Source: Chitinophagaceae bacterium (lineage in GTDB: Bacteria; Bacteroidota; Bacteroidia; Chitinophagales; Chitinophagaceae). Taken from it: a stretch of 64,000 nucleotides of DNA. Below the pieces are notes generated by a model. That model saw only the letters and a program-made list of their open reading frames with translations, was not told the origin of the DNA and did not search any database. The stretch lies in contig JAEUVJ010000002.1 of the NCBI GenBank assembly GCA_016787085.1, positions 1 to 64,000 on the forward strand, written 5' to 3'. Shown piece by piece: positions 25,982-35,752 of this stretch. How positions within the stretch are numbered: position 1 is the first letter of the stretch; the number at the start of each line of letters is the position of its first letter. The position numbers were made by a program, and so were the translations under genes.

Positions 25982-28912
25982 ATGAGTATCAAGTACGGGT
26001 CTTATTCCTTATCTCTATACAGGAAAAAAGTGTTTTTGCCTGTTGCGGCTATCATTTTATCCGTTGCAGGAAATACACAGCCATGTGCCCCTTTTGTATT
26101 TCCCAATCTTTTCGGGCAGGCGGAAACAGCCATCTTTTGCAAGAACAACAGTGTGGGTTTTGGTGTCAGTAATTCCATCAGACCGCAGACCTATACATTT
26201 GATCAATATGCAAACAATGGCCAGCTTATGAGCCGGAAAGGCGGACCGCTGGATGGTAATGGAGGGCAGTTGAGTGTTGCGGCATTCATGCGATCTGCCA
26301 AAGATGTGGGTGAGTACAGGATAACAGTTGCCAATGCCTGTGGTGAATCGGCTACGGTTAATTTTTATGCCTACTATGGCAATATTGATAATCTTTCCAT
26401 ACGTGGGTGGGGTTCCAATGATGTATGGTTCCAATGGGCCGCTTGTGGTCCCACCTCCGATGTGCGGTATGAATATGCGGTGACCACACAGCCTAATCCT
26501 AACGCTGTTCTTTTTAGTGATTACATAGTCACGACGGATACCAGCGGCTATGGGACAGCTCTTATTCCGGGGCAAACCTATTACATTCACGTTCGGGTCA
26601 GGGAAGTCTGGCGCAATGGCAATTCCTCTAACCCTGTAGGTCTTTATAATTATCCTTCTCCTAATGCCTGCAGTGATCTTCCTTACCAGACCCTGCGTTT
26701 TACTTCCTGTTCAGGTTCGCCCCCGACGGGTGGAATAACACCTGCTACTGCCATTACCTGTACCGCAGATGAGGCAACCTTGAATGCCAGTGGCGGCACC
26801 TCTTACCAATGGTATAATGAAAATAATACGGCTATACCAGGTGCTACGAACCCTACTTACGACGCCTCTCTACCGGGTCAATACAGGGTGTATGTCACCA
26901 CCGCAGCGGGGTGTGCAGGTATTGTTTATTCAGCTACGGTAATAGACACCTTATTCCGGAACAGTATTTTATCCGGCGGCGGAGCTTTTTGTGATGGTGA
27001 TACTGTCAGGCTTGCACTCAGTGAGACAAAGCCCGGCCTGGTATATACTCTTATGAAGGACGGCGTGGATATTACAACATTGCAGGGTATCGGTAATGCT
27101 AATGAAGAAGGAAGCCCCGATACGGTATGGTATAAATTCAAACTGACATCGGCAGCGCAGACGGGTGTTTATTCTGTTAGGTCCTTTGATCCTTATTGTG
27201 GAAATCTATATTTTGGATATTCTGAAGTCAGTTTTTTTAGCGGATCAGTAACAGGGCTGAACGCAATTTACATTGGAGAAGACCTGGTCGGGTTTAACTG
27301 GGATCAGCAGGGTTCAGGCCCTTCTAGTTATGAATGGGCTTTCACTTCTGATCCTTCACCACCGGCATCGGCATGGGGCGTCATCAATTACCAGCCTGTT
27401 TATTATAGTCCCTTTGTGCCCGGCACTCAATATTATTTTCACCTGCGGCCCGCTTGTTTACAGCAGCCCAGTCCATTTAGCTGGTCAACAACAGGATTCA
27501 TTACCGCTAATTGTTCCAATGCACAACCGGTCACTCTGAATACAACGATCAATGCAGCGATCCCAACCGGAGAAGGAAGCTGGAATTTCACAGGCACTTA
27601 CCCCGTTAATTCAACCGGTTACGCCACACCAGGTAAAGAAGTAATGTATAAATTCACTCCTTCTGAGACGGCGGTTTATTATATTGATATTACATCTGCA
27701 TCCAATGCAGAATGGGTGGATTATTTTTATAAACCACTTGATCACGGGTGCAGTAATACCGGGTGGACGGCTATTGATGATATGAACGGTGTTGGCAAGT
27801 GTGCGATCGGCCTGCTTACTGCCGGCACTACTTATTTGATATTACTTGATAGTGAAAGCCCTTCCGGATCGGTCACACATTCTTTTCAAATACGCAAAGC
27901 CACGGTTGGCGCGGTTAATCCGGGTATCTGCACCAGTTCTACATGGTTATCACTGCCAATACCGGCTAACAGCCCCAAAGAAGAATACCTGATTGATGAT
28001 AACGGCAACCTCATTGCATCGCTCGATTTCAGTAGCGTAACAAACCCTGTGGGCCTGATCACCGCTTCTTATTACCGGAATGATGCTGTGATACGAAGAG
28101 ATATTGGTAATAGGGAATACCTGGACAGAAACTTTACCATACTGACAAGCACTGCGCCCCTTACTCCTGTCGGTGTGAAATTATTCTTTACTAATACAGA
28201 ACTTCAGCGGCTGATCAATGAGCCAGATGATGGGATTGCGGATGTGGTATCTCTATCCGGTCTGAATGTCACCCGTGTGCAGCAGAATTGTTCAGAAGGT
28301 CTTTATCAGGGTGTTTCCTCCCTGTTGCCACAGGTATCCAATGGCCCGTATGATGCTACTTCCTCTTACATTAAGTTCAATAACACCTATGGTTTTTCAA
28401 CTTTTTATATTCATGGAGGTTTAGTTCCGCTGGAAACAAATAATAATATCATTTGCCCGGCGGCAGGATCGGCTTCCTTTACAGTTACATCACCGGGGGC
28501 AGGCTATACACATCAATGGCAGGTGGATAACGGAACGGGTTTTCAGAATTTGTCTGATAACAGTATTTATTCCGGCGTTACTTCTGCAACCCTTACACTG
28601 ACAAATCCGCCTACAAGTCTTAATGGTAACAAATACAGGTGTGTGTCAACCAACGGAAGTAATACGGTTACAAGTGGGGGAAGAACATTGAAATTCATTA
28701 TTAACTGGACGGGGGGCAGTAATTCGCAATGGCAGAACCCTGCTAACTGGAGTTGCGGGGTGGTGCCTGATGCCGACACAGATGTAATTATTGATAGTTA
28801 TTTTCATGCGCCTGTGATCAGCAGTAATGTTTCTTGTAAAAGCGTTCAGATCAAACCTGGAGCATCGCTTACTGTTAACCCCGGGTTTAAACTTACTATT
28901 ACAGGAAAATAA
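25982..28912 (+). CDS. Large secreted Ig/FN3-like protein (paralogue 1)
   Basis: This 976-residue protein has an N-terminal export signal (hydrophobic to about residue 30). It contains an FN3-like domain (IDNLSIRGWGSNDVWFQWAA), Ig-like segments (CTADEATLNASGG), a second FN3-like unit near 420-500, and a C-terminal module with WQNPANWSCGVVPDADTDV ending in LTVNPGFKLTITGK. It shares KGGPLDGNGG and LSVAAFMRSA with the next gene, so the two are tandem paralogues. It is probably a surface adhesin-like or glycan-binding protein. No canonical C-terminal sorting domain is seen. Function unknown. Confidence 0.8.
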   Translation: MSIKYGSYSLSLYRKKVFLPVAAIILSVAGNTQPCAPFVFPNLFGQAETAIFCKNNSVGFGVSNSIRPQTYTFDQYANNGQLMSRKGGPLDGNGGQLSVAAFMRSAKDVGEYRITVANACGESATVNFYAYYGNIDNLSIRGWGSNDVWFQWAACGPTSDVRYEYAVTTQPNPNAVLFSDYIVTTDTSGYGTALIPGQTYYIHVRVREVWRNGNSSNPVGLYNYPSPNACSDLPYQTLRFTSCSGSPPTGGITPATAITCTADEATLNASGGTSYQWYNENNTAIPGATNPTYDASLPGQYRVYVTTAAGCAGIVYSATVIDTLFRNSILSGGGAFCDGDTVRLALSETKPGLVYTLMKDGVDITTLQGIGNANEEGSPDTVWYKFKLTSAAQTGVYSVRSFDPYCGNLYFGYSEVSFFSGSVTGLNAIYIGEDLVGFNWDQQGSGPSSYEWAFTSDPSPPASAWGVINYQPVYYSPFVPGTQYYFHLRPACLQQPSPFSWSTTGFITANCSNAQPVTLNTTINAAIPTGEGSWNFTGTYPVNSTGYATPGKEVMYKFTPSETAVYYIDITSASNAEWVDYFYKPLDHGCSNTGWTAIDDMNGVGKCAIGLLTAGTTYLILLDSESPSGSVTHSFQIRKATVGAVNPGICTSSTWLSLPIPANSPKEEYLIDDNGNLIASLDFSSVTNPVGLITASYYRNDAVIRRDIGNREYLDRNFTILTSTAPLTPVGVKLFFTNTELQRLINEPDDGIADVVSLSGLNVTRVQQNCSEGLYQGVSSLLPQVSNGPYDATSSYIKFNNTYGFSTFYIHGGLVPLETNNNIICPAAGSASFTVTSPGAGYTHQWQVDNGTGFQNLSDNSIYSGVTSATLTLTNPPTSLNGNKYRCVSTNGSNTVTSGGRTLKFIINWTGGSNSQWQNPANWSCGVVPDADTDVIIDSYFHAPVISSNVSCKSVQIKPGASLTVNPGFKLTITGK

Positions 28913-29130
28913 CCGGGAAAATAATGGAGGACACAGACAGGTAAAGGTTTTTTAACTGTTTCGGCCTGATTGGATTTCAAGGTCTGGCTATTTTAGATTA
29001 CTTTCAGGGAACAGGATAGTTATTGCAAAGCTTCTTGCAGTCCTTTTTATTCCTGGCATCTTCGGTCTGTTCCCCGCTGAATTCAAGTTAGCAGTATCCC
29101 GGTCTATGATTTGTATCAAATGTCTTATCT

Positions 29131-30855
29131 ATGAGAAGAACTGGCAGCATCATTTCATCAGTTACCTGCTACAAGAAGATAGTTTTCTCTATTGTCAATA
29201 TGCTATTGATCAGTGACCTGTTTTCGCAAACATGCACCCTGACCGATCCGGTGTTCTTTGGATTAGCCCCGCCTGCACCGCAAAGTGCCTTTATATATTG
29301 CAGGCAAAGCGGAGTAGGATACGGTATTCAGCCTTCCACCATCGGGCAGCAATATACTTTTGAGGTATATCCTTTTAACGGTTCGGCACGGAAAAAGAAA
29401 GGCGGGCCATTAGATGGAAACGGGGGTACACTGAGTGTGGCGGCTTTTATGCGTTCAGCCCAGGATGCGGGTGAGTATCGTGTCACCACTACGAAAGAAG
29501 GATGTGCTGAATCAAAGGATACCAGTTTTTATGCTTTTTATGGCAGCATTGATAATCTTTCTATCACGGCCTGGGGTTCGGGTGCGGTCACATTTCGCTG
29601 GGCATCCTGCGGCCCTAAACCGGTAGTGACTTACCAGTATGCCGTATCCCAGCAAAAGAACCCTACGCTGGTGCCTCCGGGAGAATTGCTAACCACTACA
29701 GATACTTTTGCCACCAAGACCGGATTGACCAATAATGTGGTTTATTATATCCATGTTCGGGTATTGGAAGTAATATGGGCCGGGTCCCCGGTTGACTATT
29801 ATTTTGCCGGTTGTTCTGAATCACAATGGGAGAGGATCATGTTTACAGCCTGCACCGGTGCTGCAGCATTAGGTACACTGGCGCCTGTGAACGCAGTGGC
29901 CTGCGAGGGAGGCTCTGCAACATTTACCGCTACCGGGGGCGCTACCTATGCCTGGTATAAAGATACCATCCTTACCCCGATCGCAGGAGCAAACTCGGCT
30001 ACTTACAGCCCTTCTGTCGCTGCGCAATACCGGTTATATGTTACCAATACCGGTATTACCTGTAAAGGAATGATCAGATCGGGAACACTTACACTTGTGC
30101 CACTCATTACGGGGACTTTTTCCGGCGGCGGCAATTATTATATTGGCGATACGGTACGTCTTGGTATCAGTAATACGATCACTGACCAGACTTATAAGAT
30201 ACTGAAGGACGGGGTGGAAGTATATTCAATGGAAGGTGTCGGCAGGGATGAATTTACCAGTGAGGATACTATCTGGTACAAGTTTGCCATTGCTTCTAAT
30301 TCGCAGGCGGGTCATTATACAGTCAGGGTGAGCAATCCCTGGTGTGCACCCATTGATTTTGGCAGCCAGGATGTCTTCCTTGTTACGGCCAATACAATAT
30401 GCCCCGGAGCCAATACTTCTTTCAGCTTTTTATCTACAGGGAACAATACTGTTTTCCAATGGCAGGTGGATAATGGTTCCGGCTTTGTTAACATTGTCAA
30501 TAATATTACCTATGCAGGCGCAACAACGAAAACATTGAGCGTTACGAATGTACAGCCGGCCATGTATGGATATAAGTATCGTTGTGTATGTACAGGAGGC
30601 ACTCCGGTTACCAGCAGTAACAGGATATTAAGATTGGGTGCTACCTGGACCGGAACTACCAGTACGGCCTGGGCCACAGCTACAAACTGGAGTTGCAACG
30701 CAACCCCGGGTGCTACACTGGATGCGGTCATTCAGGGTGGGCCTGTTAACCAACCCGTCATCAGCAGTAATGTGACCTGCAGGAATGTGTGGATAAAGAC
30801 AGGAGGGAACCTGCGGATCAATACAGGATTTACGCTGACCATTACAGGGCCTTAG
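29131..30855 (+). CDS. Secreted Ig/FN3-like protein (paralogue 2)
   Basis: This 574-residue protein has a signal peptide (to about residue 33) and the same order of modules as the 976-residue gene upstream: KKGGPLDGNGG, LSVAAFMRSA, YGSIDNLSITAWGSG, an Ig-like CEGGSATFTATGGATYAWY and a C-terminal WATATNWSCNATPG... LTITGP module. It lacks about 400 residues that the longer paralogue has in its middle, including the second FN3-like unit. The pair most likely arose by duplication. Its ligand is unknown. Confidence 0.8.
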   Translation: MRRTGSIISSVTCYKKIVFSIVNMLLISDLFSQTCTLTDPVFFGLAPPAPQSAFIYCRQSGVGYGIQPSTIGQQYTFEVYPFNGSARKKKGGPLDGNGGTLSVAAFMRSAQDAGEYRVTTTKEGCAESKDTSFYAFYGSIDNLSITAWGSGAVTFRWASCGPKPVVTYQYAVSQQKNPTLVPPGELLTTTDTFATKTGLTNNVVYYIHVRVLEVIWAGSPVDYYFAGCSESQWERIMFTACTGAAALGTLAPVNAVACEGGSATFTATGGATYAWYKDTILTPIAGANSATYSPSVAAQYRLYVTNTGITCKGMIRSGTLTLVPLITGTFSGGGNYYIGDTVRLGISNTITDQTYKILKDGVEVYSMEGVGRDEFTSEDTIWYKFAIASNSQAGHYTVRVSNPWCAPIDFGSQDVFLVTANTICPGANTSFSFLSTGNNTVFQWQVDNGSGFVNIVNNITYAGATTKTLSVTNVQPAMYGYKYRCVCTGGTPVTSSNRILRLGATWTGTTSTAWATATNWSCNATPGATLDAVIQGGPVNQPVISSNVTCRNVWIKTGGNLRINTGFTLTITGP

Positions 30856-31032
30856 CGCAGCTGTTTAATTTGAATTAACGGGTGCAAGATTTTTTTGAGT
30901 TTGAATAAACAATACTTTTTTCTGATGACCTGAAGGTGTTATAAGCTATCTGAAAATATTATTTCACACGAAAACCGTAGAAAGAAAAGTATACCCGATT
31001 TACTGGTCTTTATATCCCCTGTTGGGTAAGTT

Positions 31033-33441
31033 CTAATTATCCATCCCGCCCTCATCATTTCTTTCTTCTTTCTTTTCGATCTTCTGCTGGTTCAGCCTGA
31101 AGTTCAGGGTTACCGTTATTTGTCTTGGCCGCCACAGGAAATCAGATTTTGAATAATAGCCGGGTATGTCCACGATAGACCTTCTTCTGCGGCTGTTCAA
31201 CAGGTCCCTGACATTCAAAGTAAGAGTGCCCTTTCCTTTGAATACATCTTTCGCCAGGCCAAGGTCTATTGAATAAATGGAAAGATCTTTTCCCTGCGTG
31301 GTGATGCGCGGGGACTGGTAATTCAGCGAGGCCTGGAAATCTACCTGTTTGAAGAAGGTCATACGGGAAGCAGTGCGGTTCGTCCATGTCGTTGTCTGGC
31401 TTTGCAATAATATATCATTGTACGCACCTTTGGCCACGGCATGATAAAAATTGAAATTACTGTTGAATTTCCACCAGTCGCTTACCGTCAGCGAGAAAGC
31501 CATTTCGATACCGATATCGTTTTGTGTAGAAAGATTGACAGGAATGATATTGCTGATACCTGTCACTGTATCCAGTAACCGTATTCTTTCCACTACTCCT
31601 TTTTTATGACGGTAATAAATACCTGACAGCAATGAACCTTTACCCCAGTCGAGTAAATGGCCTACTTCCATTGAGTGGGAAAACTCGGGGTTCAGGTTAG
31701 GATTGCCAACAAAGTATATCCTGGGGTCGCTGAAGTCAGCAAAAGGAGTAAGGTTGCGGAAATTCGGCCTGTTGATACGATAACTGTAACTTAACTGTAG
31801 TGTATTCTTTTCATTCAGTTCATAAGCGATATTGCCTGAAGGGAACAGGTTAAAATAATTCCGCTTATTCACTTCATTCGTTTTGACAAGGCCGGTACGC
31901 ATATCGGTCAGTTCGCCACGAAGCCCGATCTGGTAAGAGAATTGTTTGATCTTATTGCCCATCATGGTATATACGGCATATACTTTTTCAGTAAACTCCA
32001 TGTTGTTATCAAAGGCAGGTAATGTTACCCAGTTGCCACTGCCGGTTTGTTCTTCTACCAGGAATTCATTGGTGATGGTGCGTATCGTGCCTTTGAAGCC
32101 GATCTCAAATTTTCCGTCTTCTTTAAACGGATGAACATAGTCTGTCTGCAATAATATATTATCCTCATAGGCCGGGTTGCCGGAACGCTGTTTCAGCAAT
32201 TCGTTAGTGGTGAAATTTTCTTGTGTGTAATCTGAGCTTTCTGTTTCCCCGCTGTTGGTCCATTTAAAGTCAGCGATCCATTCTTTGTCATTGTTGCCGG
32301 GGAATTTTTTCCTGAAACTCAGGGACACTTCGGTATCCTGCTCTTTGGCTTTTTCATTATCCGTGCGAAGAATATTTCTTACTAACTGCCCTGACTGGTC
32401 AAAGTCTTCGTACAGTATCTTGCTCAGATTCTTTTCCCTGCCGCCATCAATAAGGAATGAGCCTGTTAATGTGGTATTGGGTGTAATGTAATAATCAATA
32501 CCGGCCATTAAGTTTACCGAAAAGTCACGGCGGGTGCGGTTATTGGTCTGATCATACACAAAGCTGGTATCCGTACCGGTGAACTGCTGCGTAGAGGATC
32601 CTTTGCCCGGGTTTCTCCTGTAGTTGGTGCCAAAGCTGGAGAACAGGTTCATCTTTTGTGTACGGTAGTTGATGCTGTAGGCTGCACTGAAATTACCGGG
32701 AATACCGGCCGTGCCGGTAAAGTTGCCATTGAAGCCTATTGTCCTGTTCTTCTTCAGTATGAAGTTAATGATACCTGTTTCGCCGGCTGCATCGTAGCGG
32801 GAAGAAGGATTGGTGATCACTTCGATCCGTTCGATCATGGCGCCCTGCAGGTTGCGTAAAGCGTCAGTGCTCCGGATGCCGGTCAGTGCAGAGGGCTTGC
32901 CATCTATCAGTATACGTACACCCTGGCTGCCACGCAAACTAACATTGCCGTCAATATCCACCGTTACCGATGGGATGTTCGATAATATTTCCGAAGCATT
33001 GGCGCCGATATTGCTTACATCGAGGCTGACGTTATACACTCTTTTGTCCAGGTCCAGTTCCATTAATTTCTTCTCTGACGTCACCACCACTTCGGTCAAC
33101 AGTTTGGTAGCCGTATTCATCATTATTGTCCCGAGGTCCATATCCTTATTGGTGATAATAATATCGCTTACCCGTTTTTCTTCATACGTGAGATAACTGA
33201 TCTTCAGAAAATACGAACCGGGTGCAATGCTGAAACGAAACCTGCCTTTTTCATCTGTGGCGCCAGCCGCTACCTGTGAAGAATCGGCTATTTTATGCAG
33301 GCTGACGCTGCTGTAAGGGATTACCACCCCCTTGCTGCCGGTGACAAGACCGCTGAGGGCATACGTGCGGCTTTCTGTTACCTGTGATAGAACAGGTAAA
33401 TAAAAGAACAGTAGGATAATGGTCATTGCCAGCCGCATCAT
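31033..33441 (-). CDS. TonB-dependent outer-membrane receptor (beta-barrel family)
   Basis: This 802-residue protein has a signal peptide, a CarboxypepD_reg-like domain (about 25-110: LSGLVTGSKGVVIPYSSVSL), a plug (about 125-215: VDIDGNVSLRGSQGVRILID) and a long outer-membrane barrel ending in RQITVTLNFRLNQQ, followed by a short charged tail (KIEKKEERNDEGG). The architecture matches the OMP_b-brl_3 type common in Bacteroidota. It is monocistronic with no SusD partner, so it is not a polysaccharide utilisation locus; the cargo is unknown. The charged tail beyond the last strand is slightly unusual. Confidence 0.9.
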   Translation of the reverse strand: MMRLAMTIILLFFYLPVLSQVTESRTYALSGLVTGSKGVVIPYSSVSLHKIADSSQVAAGATDEKGRFRFSIAPGSYFLKISYLTYEEKRVSDIIITNKDMDLGTIMMNTATKLLTEVVVTSEKKLMELDLDKRVYNVSLDVSNIGANASEILSNIPSVTVDIDGNVSLRGSQGVRILIDGKPSALTGIRSTDALRNLQGAMIERIEVITNPSSRYDAAGETGIINFILKKNRTIGFNGNFTGTAGIPGNFSAAYSINYRTQKMNLFSSFGTNYRRNPGKGSSTQQFTGTDTSFVYDQTNNRTRRDFSVNLMAGIDYYITPNTTLTGSFLIDGGREKNLSKILYEDFDQSGQLVRNILRTDNEKAKEQDTEVSLSFRKKFPGNNDKEWIADFKWTNSGETESSDYTQENFTTNELLKQRSGNPAYEDNILLQTDYVHPFKEDGKFEIGFKGTIRTITNEFLVEEQTGSGNWVTLPAFDNNMEFTEKVYAVYTMMGNKIKQFSYQIGLRGELTDMRTGLVKTNEVNKRNYFNLFPSGNIAYELNEKNTLQLSYSYRINRPNFRNLTPFADFSDPRIYFVGNPNLNPEFSHSMEVGHLLDWGKGSLLSGIYYRHKKGVVERIRLLDTVTGISNIIPVNLSTQNDIGIEMAFSLTVSDWWKFNSNFNFYHAVAKGAYNDILLQSQTTTWTNRTASRMTFFKQVDFQASLNYQSPRITTQGKDLSIYSIDLGLAKDVFKGKGTLTLNVRDLLNSRRRRSIVDIPGYYSKSDFLWRPRQITVTLNFRLNQQKIEKKEERNDEGGMDN

Positions 33442-33609
33442 GTGTTTCAGTTGGGTTGTAAAAGCAAAGGAAAGAAGATCGGGTCAAACATTGAACAAAA
33501 CCCTGTCTCAGCGCTCCGGGAAGTAAGACGCTTTTTAAGAGCGATGCCTTGCCCGGTCGGCTGGCTTTTTATCTCTTATTTCAGTTTGTTCTACAGTATT
33601 ATAAAGGCA

Positions 33610-33887
33610 TTAAAATACTTTGTGGCACTGGAGAGTAAAAGGAACAGGGTCACTGCGTTTTACAATCAGCACGGTCAAGCGGTACTCAAAGCAATCATCT
33701 TCGCCGAATGGTTGCTTTTTTATAAAGCAGAATCCCATTTGTTCATAGAACCGGCGTGGTTTTGTATTGGATACAAGCGGATCAGAGGACCCGAGGCAAT
33801 GACATGTGACTGCTCATCCCAATGTCGGAGTATAGTAAGATCACCGGGATTTGCCGGGCGTAATTGTATCTGCAGTTCAGCCGGCAT
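33610..33887 (-). pseudogene. Decayed GNAT acetyltransferase gene
   Basis: From ATG at 33887 the minus strand encodes MPAELQIQLRPANPGDLTIL then RHWDEQSHVIASGP, a typical GNAT N-terminus (resembling aminoglycoside 6'-acetyltransferase starts). About 90 bp later, in a different frame, it encodes SNTKPRRFYEQMGFCFIKK, a typical GNAT C-terminus, ending at TAA near 33610. The central acetyl-CoA-binding core (about 80-90 residues) is missing and the frame is broken. It starts 6 bp after the stop of the erythromycin-esterase-like gene, so an intact two-gene unit probably existed. The stretch 33442-33609 to its left holds nothing I recognise. Confidence 0.75.
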
Positions 33888-33893
33888 GGATCA

Positions 33894-35135
33894 TCAGGGA
33901 TCGGGAGGAGAGACTTTTTTCAATAACAATACCCCGTCAAATTGTTTTGCCAGTATCATTTTGTTTGAGCTATTCAGATCAATGAATGTGTCATTCACCA
34001 CGATATTCTTATGCAGCCAGTCTGTTCCGTTCACTTTGTTGGCGGGTATATTAAGATAACTGGTGAACCCCGGCAGCAGGGTGATGATATGTTTCAGGTC
34101 TGTACCGGCAGAATCAGGTGGCAGCATTTTTGTTTCTTTCTCATAATTGTCAGCGTATGAACCACTGCCCGCAAAGACGCCTAATGAATACATTTGTCTG
34201 GGATAACGGGTCCGCAGGATGCCGCCCATTACCGTTAACTGCTCATTGGATTTCGCAATATGAAAATTATGACCAAGTATGATAAGCTTTTCATTTTTAA
34301 ACACACTATCAGCCAGCCACCGGATATTATCCGCCATGGCAGAGTCGCGGGCTTCCCATGCGCTGTTCCAGTCCCTGTCTTTAACGAACCGGAGTTTGTA
34401 TTGAAGAAAACGTATCCTGCTGGCAATGGTCTTCAGGGTGAATACATGTTCCCGGGAAAAATTGCCTGCTTTATTTACAGATAGCTGATCATATACCTGC
34501 TGATAGCCGGCTATCAGCAGAAGGGTCTTTGAGCTGACAGAATCATATACAGCCTTTCGGTTTGCCAGTTCACGATCCAGGATAGTAAAGCTGTTTTCTA
34601 GCTGGCTGCAGATGGCGGTATCGAGGTTCTGTTTACGGGCCGTGTTTTTGAATACAGTAATAAACGTATTGCCCGACCGCTGCACATCAAAACCGGCAAT
34701 CGCCATATTATTTGTTTTTACATAGTTCATCAGCTCCCTGTTCTCTTTGGTGCGCCCGTTTAGGTAAAAGCCGGATGTCATCTGTGCAGCATTCAGTTGT
34801 TGCCTGTTTATATCAACCGCTGCCAGTTCGCCGATTCCTGCCTCAAAAAGAAGGGTATTGAATCCCAGTTTTTCGTGTAAGAACCGGACCAGGTCATTCC
34901 GCACTATGGATATCTCTTTGGCGCCATGCGTGAACTCCCCGATCAGGATGATCCTTTTATCATTGATATGCGGAAAGATGTATTCCCAGCTTGCTTTGCC
35001 GAAAGTTTCATCCGGGTGAATGGTGTAGGCGTTATCCTTTAGCCAGGAACGCTGCGGGTAATCTAACTGTTGTGCATACGACCCGGAAGCCGTTAAAAGA
35101 AACAGGAGGGCAAGAATGGGCAGATTGTTTTTCAT
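33894..35135 (-). CDS. Erythromycin esterase family protein
   Basis: This 413-residue exported protein (signal peptide to about residue 21, SYAQ) has the family core ILIGEFTHGAKEISIVRND with Glu67, His70 and Glu74, then NTLLFEAG (Glu98) and a later GHNFHIAKS. Family members include macrolide esterases EreA/EreB, but many Bacteroidota homologues act on unknown substrates, so macrolide resistance should not be assumed. A GNAT remnant follows 6 bp downstream. Confidence 0.88.
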   Translation of the reverse strand: MKNNLPILALLFLLTASGSYAQQLDYPQRSWLKDNAYTIHPDETFGKASWEYIFPHINDKRIILIGEFTHGAKEISIVRNDLVRFLHEKLGFNTLLFEAGIGELAAVDINRQQLNAAQMTSGFYLNGRTKENRELMNYVKTNNMAIAGFDVQRSGNTFITVFKNTARKQNLDTAICSQLENSFTILDRELANRKAVYDSVSSKTLLLIAGYQQVYDQLSVNKAGNFSREHVFTLKTIASRIRFLQYKLRFVKDRDWNSAWEARDSAMADNIRWLADSVFKNEKLIILGHNFHIAKSNEQLTVMGGILRTRYPRQMYSLGVFAGSGSYADNYEKETKMLPPDSAGTDLKHIITLLPGFTSYLNIPANKVNGTDWLHKNIVVNDTFIDLNSSNKMILAKQFDGVLLLKKVSPPDP

Positions 35136-35270
35136 AGCCGGGATATAAAAATAATGACTGATCCCAATACTTGCAATACCTGCATTTCATCCATTACAAT
35201 CGTCAATTGGTAAATAAAGGTATTTTCTCCGGCCGGCCCGTAGTTTTTCTTTACGGGAAAATTACAAATC

Positions 35271-35348
35271 ATGAAACATATACTTAAAGGAACGGTGCTG
35301 GCGATCCTGCTGTGGTGTATCTATTCATTCATCAGCGTGGTGGCATAG
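35271..35348 (+). CDS. Possible 25-residue membrane peptide
   Basis: ATG at 35271 opens a 25-residue frame (MKHILKGTVLAILLWCIYSF, then ISVVA, stop at 35346-35348) that is one hydrophobic helix with a short basic start. It is divergent from the esterase gene with an A-rich stretch (AAAATTACAAATC) before the ATG. Its size and topology resemble small bacterial membrane proteins. I have no homologue to name, and it could be chance. Confidence 0.35.
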   Translation: MKHILKGTVLAILLWCIYSFISVVA

Positions 35349-35418
35349 GGCTTAGCTTTGCCCTGCCCCCGTGGCAGTGCTTGGTTATTAAACACAGGCA
35401 GGTGAAATGAATTTTTCT

Positions 35419-35595
35419 CAGATTGCTTCGGCTAAGCGTCATCCTTTTTTATTGAGTGATCATTCTCCGGCCTCGCAATGACGGGGACTCCGGAGCTATA
35501 ATGTCTCTGCGAAACCGCGGAGAGCCCGTCATTGCGAAGGCTGCCATAGAAGGCTGGAAGTATAATGACTGTTGCTGGCGGACCGAAGCAATCTG
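35419..35595. repeat. Pair of inverted REP-like elements
   Basis: CAGATTGCTTCGG...CCTCGCAATGACGGG (35419-35485) and its inverted counterpart CCCGTCATTGCGAAGG...CCGAAGCAATCTG (35525-35595) face each other around a 39-bp centre. The CGTCATTGCGA...GAAGCAATCTG type is a widespread extragenic palindrome. The remaining intergenic DNA between 35136 and 35650 contains only this and the small ORF. Confidence 0.7.
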
Positions 35596-35650
35596 TTTGA
35601 GTGGCTGCTTGATGACCTTATGGCAGGTGTTTCCTTCTACCGGCCAACGA

Positions 35651-35736
35651 TCTGTAATGATTTCCTATACAGTAATTAAGTTGACTCCGTCATTATTGCG
35701 GTTGGTGAAGAGAGAAACACCAACCGCGGCGTCAAA
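35651..35736 (+). repeat. 86-bp direct repeat with two hairpins, copy 1
   Basis: This copy contains TTTCCTATACAGTAATTAAG, CTGTA/TACAG arms (11-nt spacer) and a perfect 10-bp stem GCGGTTGGTG (35698-35707) with CACCAACCGC (35718-35727) around a purine-rich loop. It ends 16 bp past the stop of the GH17 gene. Copy 2 lies at 37760-37845 in the same orientation. Confidence 0.85.
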
Positions 35737-35752
35737 GGACAAACTACTTTGT

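Noticed and set aside
31033..33441. Polysaccharide utilisation locus built on the TonB receptor
   Set aside because: No SusD-like gene or linked glycan enzymes on the same transcript; the receptor type is not SusC-like.
33442..34059. Plus-strand 205-residue open frame between the TonB receptor and the esterase gene
   Set aside because: It runs antisense across the GNAT remnant and into the esterase gene, has no family resemblance and no credible start.
33894..35135. Macrolide resistance from the erythromycin-esterase family gene
   Set aside because: The family is broad and many members act on other substrates; sequence alone does not support a resistance phenotype.
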